Shown piece after piece: positions 20,966 through 24,317 of a stretch of DNA of 24,317 bases. The stretch spans positions 16,808 through 41,124 of the forward strand of contig KN884060.1 in the NCBI GenBank assembly GCA_000934455.1, in the 5' to 3' direction. The notes beneath the pieces are model-generated. The model was not told the DNA's origin and did no database searches. It saw only the letters and a list, made by a program, of their open reading frames with translations. The stretch comes from Apostichopus parvimensis (lineage: Eukaryota; Echinodermata; Holothuroidea; Aspidochirotida; Stichopodidae). A program made the position numbers and the translations under genes. Position 1 is the first letter of the stretch, and every line of letters begins with the position of its first letter.

Positions 20966-22938
20966 TTACAACAAAAACATATTATTGAACAAAACATACT
21001 TAATAGGCTATCTGAAATAGATACAATGTAACTTTACCCTGAAAAATCAGTTGAAGAGTTAGCATCTATAATATAGTGGTAAACAGAGTTCCTCAGTTTG
21101 GCAGCTGCCACAATGAAACCCCGGTCGCCGTAATACTCTGTTTCGATTCACAAGTACATCAAGCAGGGATTTGTTGGAGGATCTATGATTGAGTTTAGGG
21201 CGAAGCTTCTTAATCAATATCAATCAGTTATGTACTCTGAAGCCAAATGATGAAATTGCCATGCGTGTTCATTCAGAGTGTATTGTATGTGATTTGATAT
21301 AATTCTCCTTAAAATTAAGAAAATGTTTCATAAGTATGATATTATTTGAGGTATCATTTGTACTGAGTAACGAGGTGCATGTTAGAAGGTACAGTAACAG
21401 GCAAACAAGAGTATAGTTGGAGTTACAAGTTCATGGTAGATGGTACCCACCACAAGCTTTGTGCTAACTGTAATAGAACTTGTAAAACTAAGAGGACCTG
21501 ACATTTTGATTCTAGCAGGATCTTCTTCAGAGGCTGTAATAGAACTAAATAGTAAAAGTAAATTTAGCAAGCTTTCGTATAACATCATTTGTGTGTAACG
21601 TTTAGGGCAAAATGTCCCACAAGTTTGAATTTAATGGTGTTGTTCATATTGACATTGGCGTAACGATCTCAAGCTAAGATAGAAGCAACCAAGACCGGGG
21701 AATAATTTATGCTTTGCAATAATTAATGCTGTGCAAAATGGTCATGTACAGTCATATACAGTAGTTTTCAAAGATGTATTGCAGTGTTTGTTTACAAAGG
21801 AACCATGAAATATAAATAACACTCAAATTTCACAGCCTTCAAAATTGCTAGTTGCTACGCAAACGTTGAATTACTAAATTAAGTTACTACCTGTATATAA
21901 AAGTATGTGACACATCATTGCATATAAGTGCACTGAACAAGCTATAGCCTACTCTGTTCAATATCATGTGTCATGCCGCATACACATGTACTAAACTGTA
22001 CAATACAAGGCAACTCTCCATGTAGGAGTCTCCCACACATCCCTGCACTGTGTAGCCTGCGTGTGCTACACGGTAAATTACTTCAATATGAAACAGTACC
22101 TCATTAACTGGAGCGTACACGCTGCCATTTCTCTCTTGTGTTTGCATAATTTAGATGTAGTGTGCATGTAATCATGTATATGTTATACATTGCATAATTA
22201 TCTGTTTGCCTGGATACAGCTCTGTGCTAGCTAGTCACAGCCTCCACTTGGTGTTGTAAAGATCTTGCTGTGTGTACAATTGTAGACCAGCTGCGTCAAA
22301 GTAATTTAACATCTATGATCCAAGGTTAACGCCAGATATGAATTTTTTTTTTTAATATTTAGGTTTCCCTTTTTGTTGAAAAGACAACTGCAGTATGTCA
22401 CTGTACAGTAGGTAGAAGAAGTACTGTACACTTAGTATTATAAACCACAGTACACAAGTTCGCAATAGTATTTGGCCACTGTAGTTAATCAGTCACTCCA
22501 GCTTATCTGCAGTTTACTCATTACGGTATAGCAGTGTTACTATTGTCTGTCGTATATACAATAGTAGGTGTGTGTGTCAGTGAGTTTGTCTGTAGTTACT
22601 ACAATATTATCAGTGTTGCCTTTGTAATCAATTTATGAACAAGAGACATATTGATCTGTGTCAACTCAGATATGAAGGTTTTCAATTTCCATTTCAATAT
22701 TACTGCAAAGGCTCATCATTCATTCAAGACTTTACTGTATAAAAACAAAAACTATATGTTGGCAACATTGAGGTTAGGTAACTGCTCAACAGTGTGTACC
22801 TGTATGTTGTTTTAAAGGTTCTTTACATTTTCTAACAGCGTTTACCACAAGTTTGTAGACTTCAGGGCATATTGTTAAGGATATTTCCTGAATGTCCCTC
22901 GGACGACGAGACCTTACTTACGGTTGTCTGACAAAATG

Positions 22939-23055
22939 CACTGTAGGAGAAATGTGTACGTCTGGTGAATAGAACAACAATAAGTACACTGTAGGGGAGA
23001 TGTTTAGGTTTGGTGAAAAGAACAACTGTATGTTCACTGTAGGAGAAGTGTTACA
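22939..23055. repeat. 48-bp tandem repeat, about 2.4 copies
   Basis: CACTGTAGGRGAgA-type starts at 22939, 22987 and 23035, each followed by a TGGTGAATAGAACAAC-like stretch; the third copy is partial. Confidence 0.85.
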
Positions 23056-24317
23056 ATGCATTACCAGAAATAATTAGGGAAAATGTGTTTCTAAGTGATT
23101 ATTACGCTGTATTCCTGTGCTATTTGCTCCACTTTTCTGTATCTAGAGCGCGTAAATGGATAATAAAGAAAAGCAGTTCGTTTAAAGGAACTTAAAAAAC
23201 GTTAGGTCCCTCTTACCCTACCTCTACTAAATGCAGTTATTATTAACCATTCATATAAACCCGTTTTAAACCATCTGATGATTAATTATTTATACTCTCC
23301 ATGACCACACCTAGTGATGAACAGCCGATGTGTGTGGAAGTTTCCTGTTAATTCAGAACGCATACATACAGCAATCAATGTATACAGTAGTATAGGAAAT
23401 GTGTCATTTAGGGTTTACATTGTACAGTAGGTTCTAACTGCTCTTCTCTGTGGTACCTAGTTTGCTATAGAATAATATAAAGCTAGAGGTTTGCACACGT
23501 ACATGGTGCAATAGGTGTTGAATTAGCCATCTTTCATCTGTGATACGATGTGTAAACCTACTGTATATATAAATTGTACTATATCCATATATATATAGCA
23601 TATATTACAGTACATGTGTATTTGTTTAATGACCACACAAAGCGTCATGCCTTTGGAAAAGCATTCAGGGACGTAGTTTCTAATTCTGCCAAGAACTCTT
23701 TTGAAGAACGCTGATATTAGCTCTCTCTCTTTCTATTTATATGTTATGTATTGAATATTATGTATTAGGTTCCCCACACAGCTTGGATGCATGCATAATT
23801 AACCTGAAATTTGGACATGCCATACAGTTTATTATCTACAGTATATATCTATGATGTATGATTGATCGTCTTCACCCTACCGTATCTTGATCTCCATTAA
23901 ATACCAACACTGAATCCTCATGTAATTTGTCTATATATATAACGAAAATAATCCACAAGAGTGTCTCAAAATTCAAATTTATGTGTTCCTTAGTTGCACT
24001 GCACATGGCAGTGTTAGCTGTCTGCGTTAAGTCTTTGTACATTAAACTTGCAATTCAAAAAGTGGTTACAATTTGACAAATGAACTGTGCGGAAACTACA
24101 GTGTCTATCAGTGCAGCTACATATAAAACACACAGCATGCACTAGCTCAAACCAGTTGGTATAAACTAAACTTTCAAGGTTAAAGGCATAGATCTCTCTG
24201 ATTATTCACGCCCACGATGATGTACACAATATGCATGGCGTTATTGATTGCATTAGTATCTAGGAAGAACATATTTATATGTATGGGATCACTTGATGAA
24301 ATTTGTGTTGATCAGTC

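Larger units (their letters stand above)
18839..24317. other. Intergenic, no confident gene
   Basis: 5.5 kb of AT-rich DNA. Contents I can name: a weak exon-like segment (19428..19494), the 20-bp palindrome, a C-rich tract (20160-20182), a SINE tail, the 48-bp repeat, and a dense scatter of TACAGTA/TACTGTA. Nothing else coding was recognised on either strand. Confidence 0.6.

Noticed and set aside
1..24317. CRISPR array, bacterial operon or phage-like system
   Set aside because: The tandem repeats have no unique spacers of constant length, the gene is spliced, and there are no bacterial gene arrangements; the DNA is animal nuclear.

Overview
This is eukaryotic, AT-rich, intron-rich and repeat-rich DNA. 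Protein-coding sequence makes up under 4% of the window and sits in short exons with GT-AG introns. A mitochondrial crotonase gene of the ECHDC3 type, tRNA-derived SINEs with ATAC or ATT tails, a CR1-like LINE and TTAA-flanked inverted-repeat elements together suggest a marine deuterostome invertebrate. An echinoderm, possibly a sea cucumber, is my best guess; this is inference from the character of the repeats and was not searched.

The only gene I can reconstruct is on the minus strand, 16361 to 3725: an orthologue of enoyl-CoA hydratase domain-containing protein 3 (ECHDC3). Eight coding exons (exons 2-9) join with consistent phases and canonical splice sites. A proposed first exon at 16323..16361 gives 302 residues, against 303 that I recall for human ECHDC3. 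As in the vertebrate protein, both catalytic glutamates of true enoyl-CoA hydratases are replaced (Gln and Gly).

Layout: 1-3039 is 3' flank with a SINE (981..1238), SINE debris and G-rich tracts. 3040-3389 is a four-copy 86-bp tandem repeat. 3725-16361 is the ECHDC3 gene. Its introns hold microsatellites, a 43-bp tandem repeat (intron 8), a SINE (intron 7), a 59-bp-arm foldback (intron 6), a tandemly copied splice donor (start of intron 5), another SINE and a CCATA array (intron 4), a TTAA MITE (intron 2) and a LINE reverse-transcriptase pseudogene (intron 1). 16362-16460 looks like a TATA-less promoter with a YY1-type site over the start codon. 16460-24317 has no convincing gene; it holds a longer copy of the same MITE, a perfect 20-bp palindrome, a SINE tail, a 48-bp repeat and a strong local excess of the 7-mer TACAGTA/TACTGTA.

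The most unusual point is the array at 10077..10171. The exon 5 donor has been copied in tandem about five times, leaving two identical decoy donors in the intron. Using either one adds an immediate in-frame stop.
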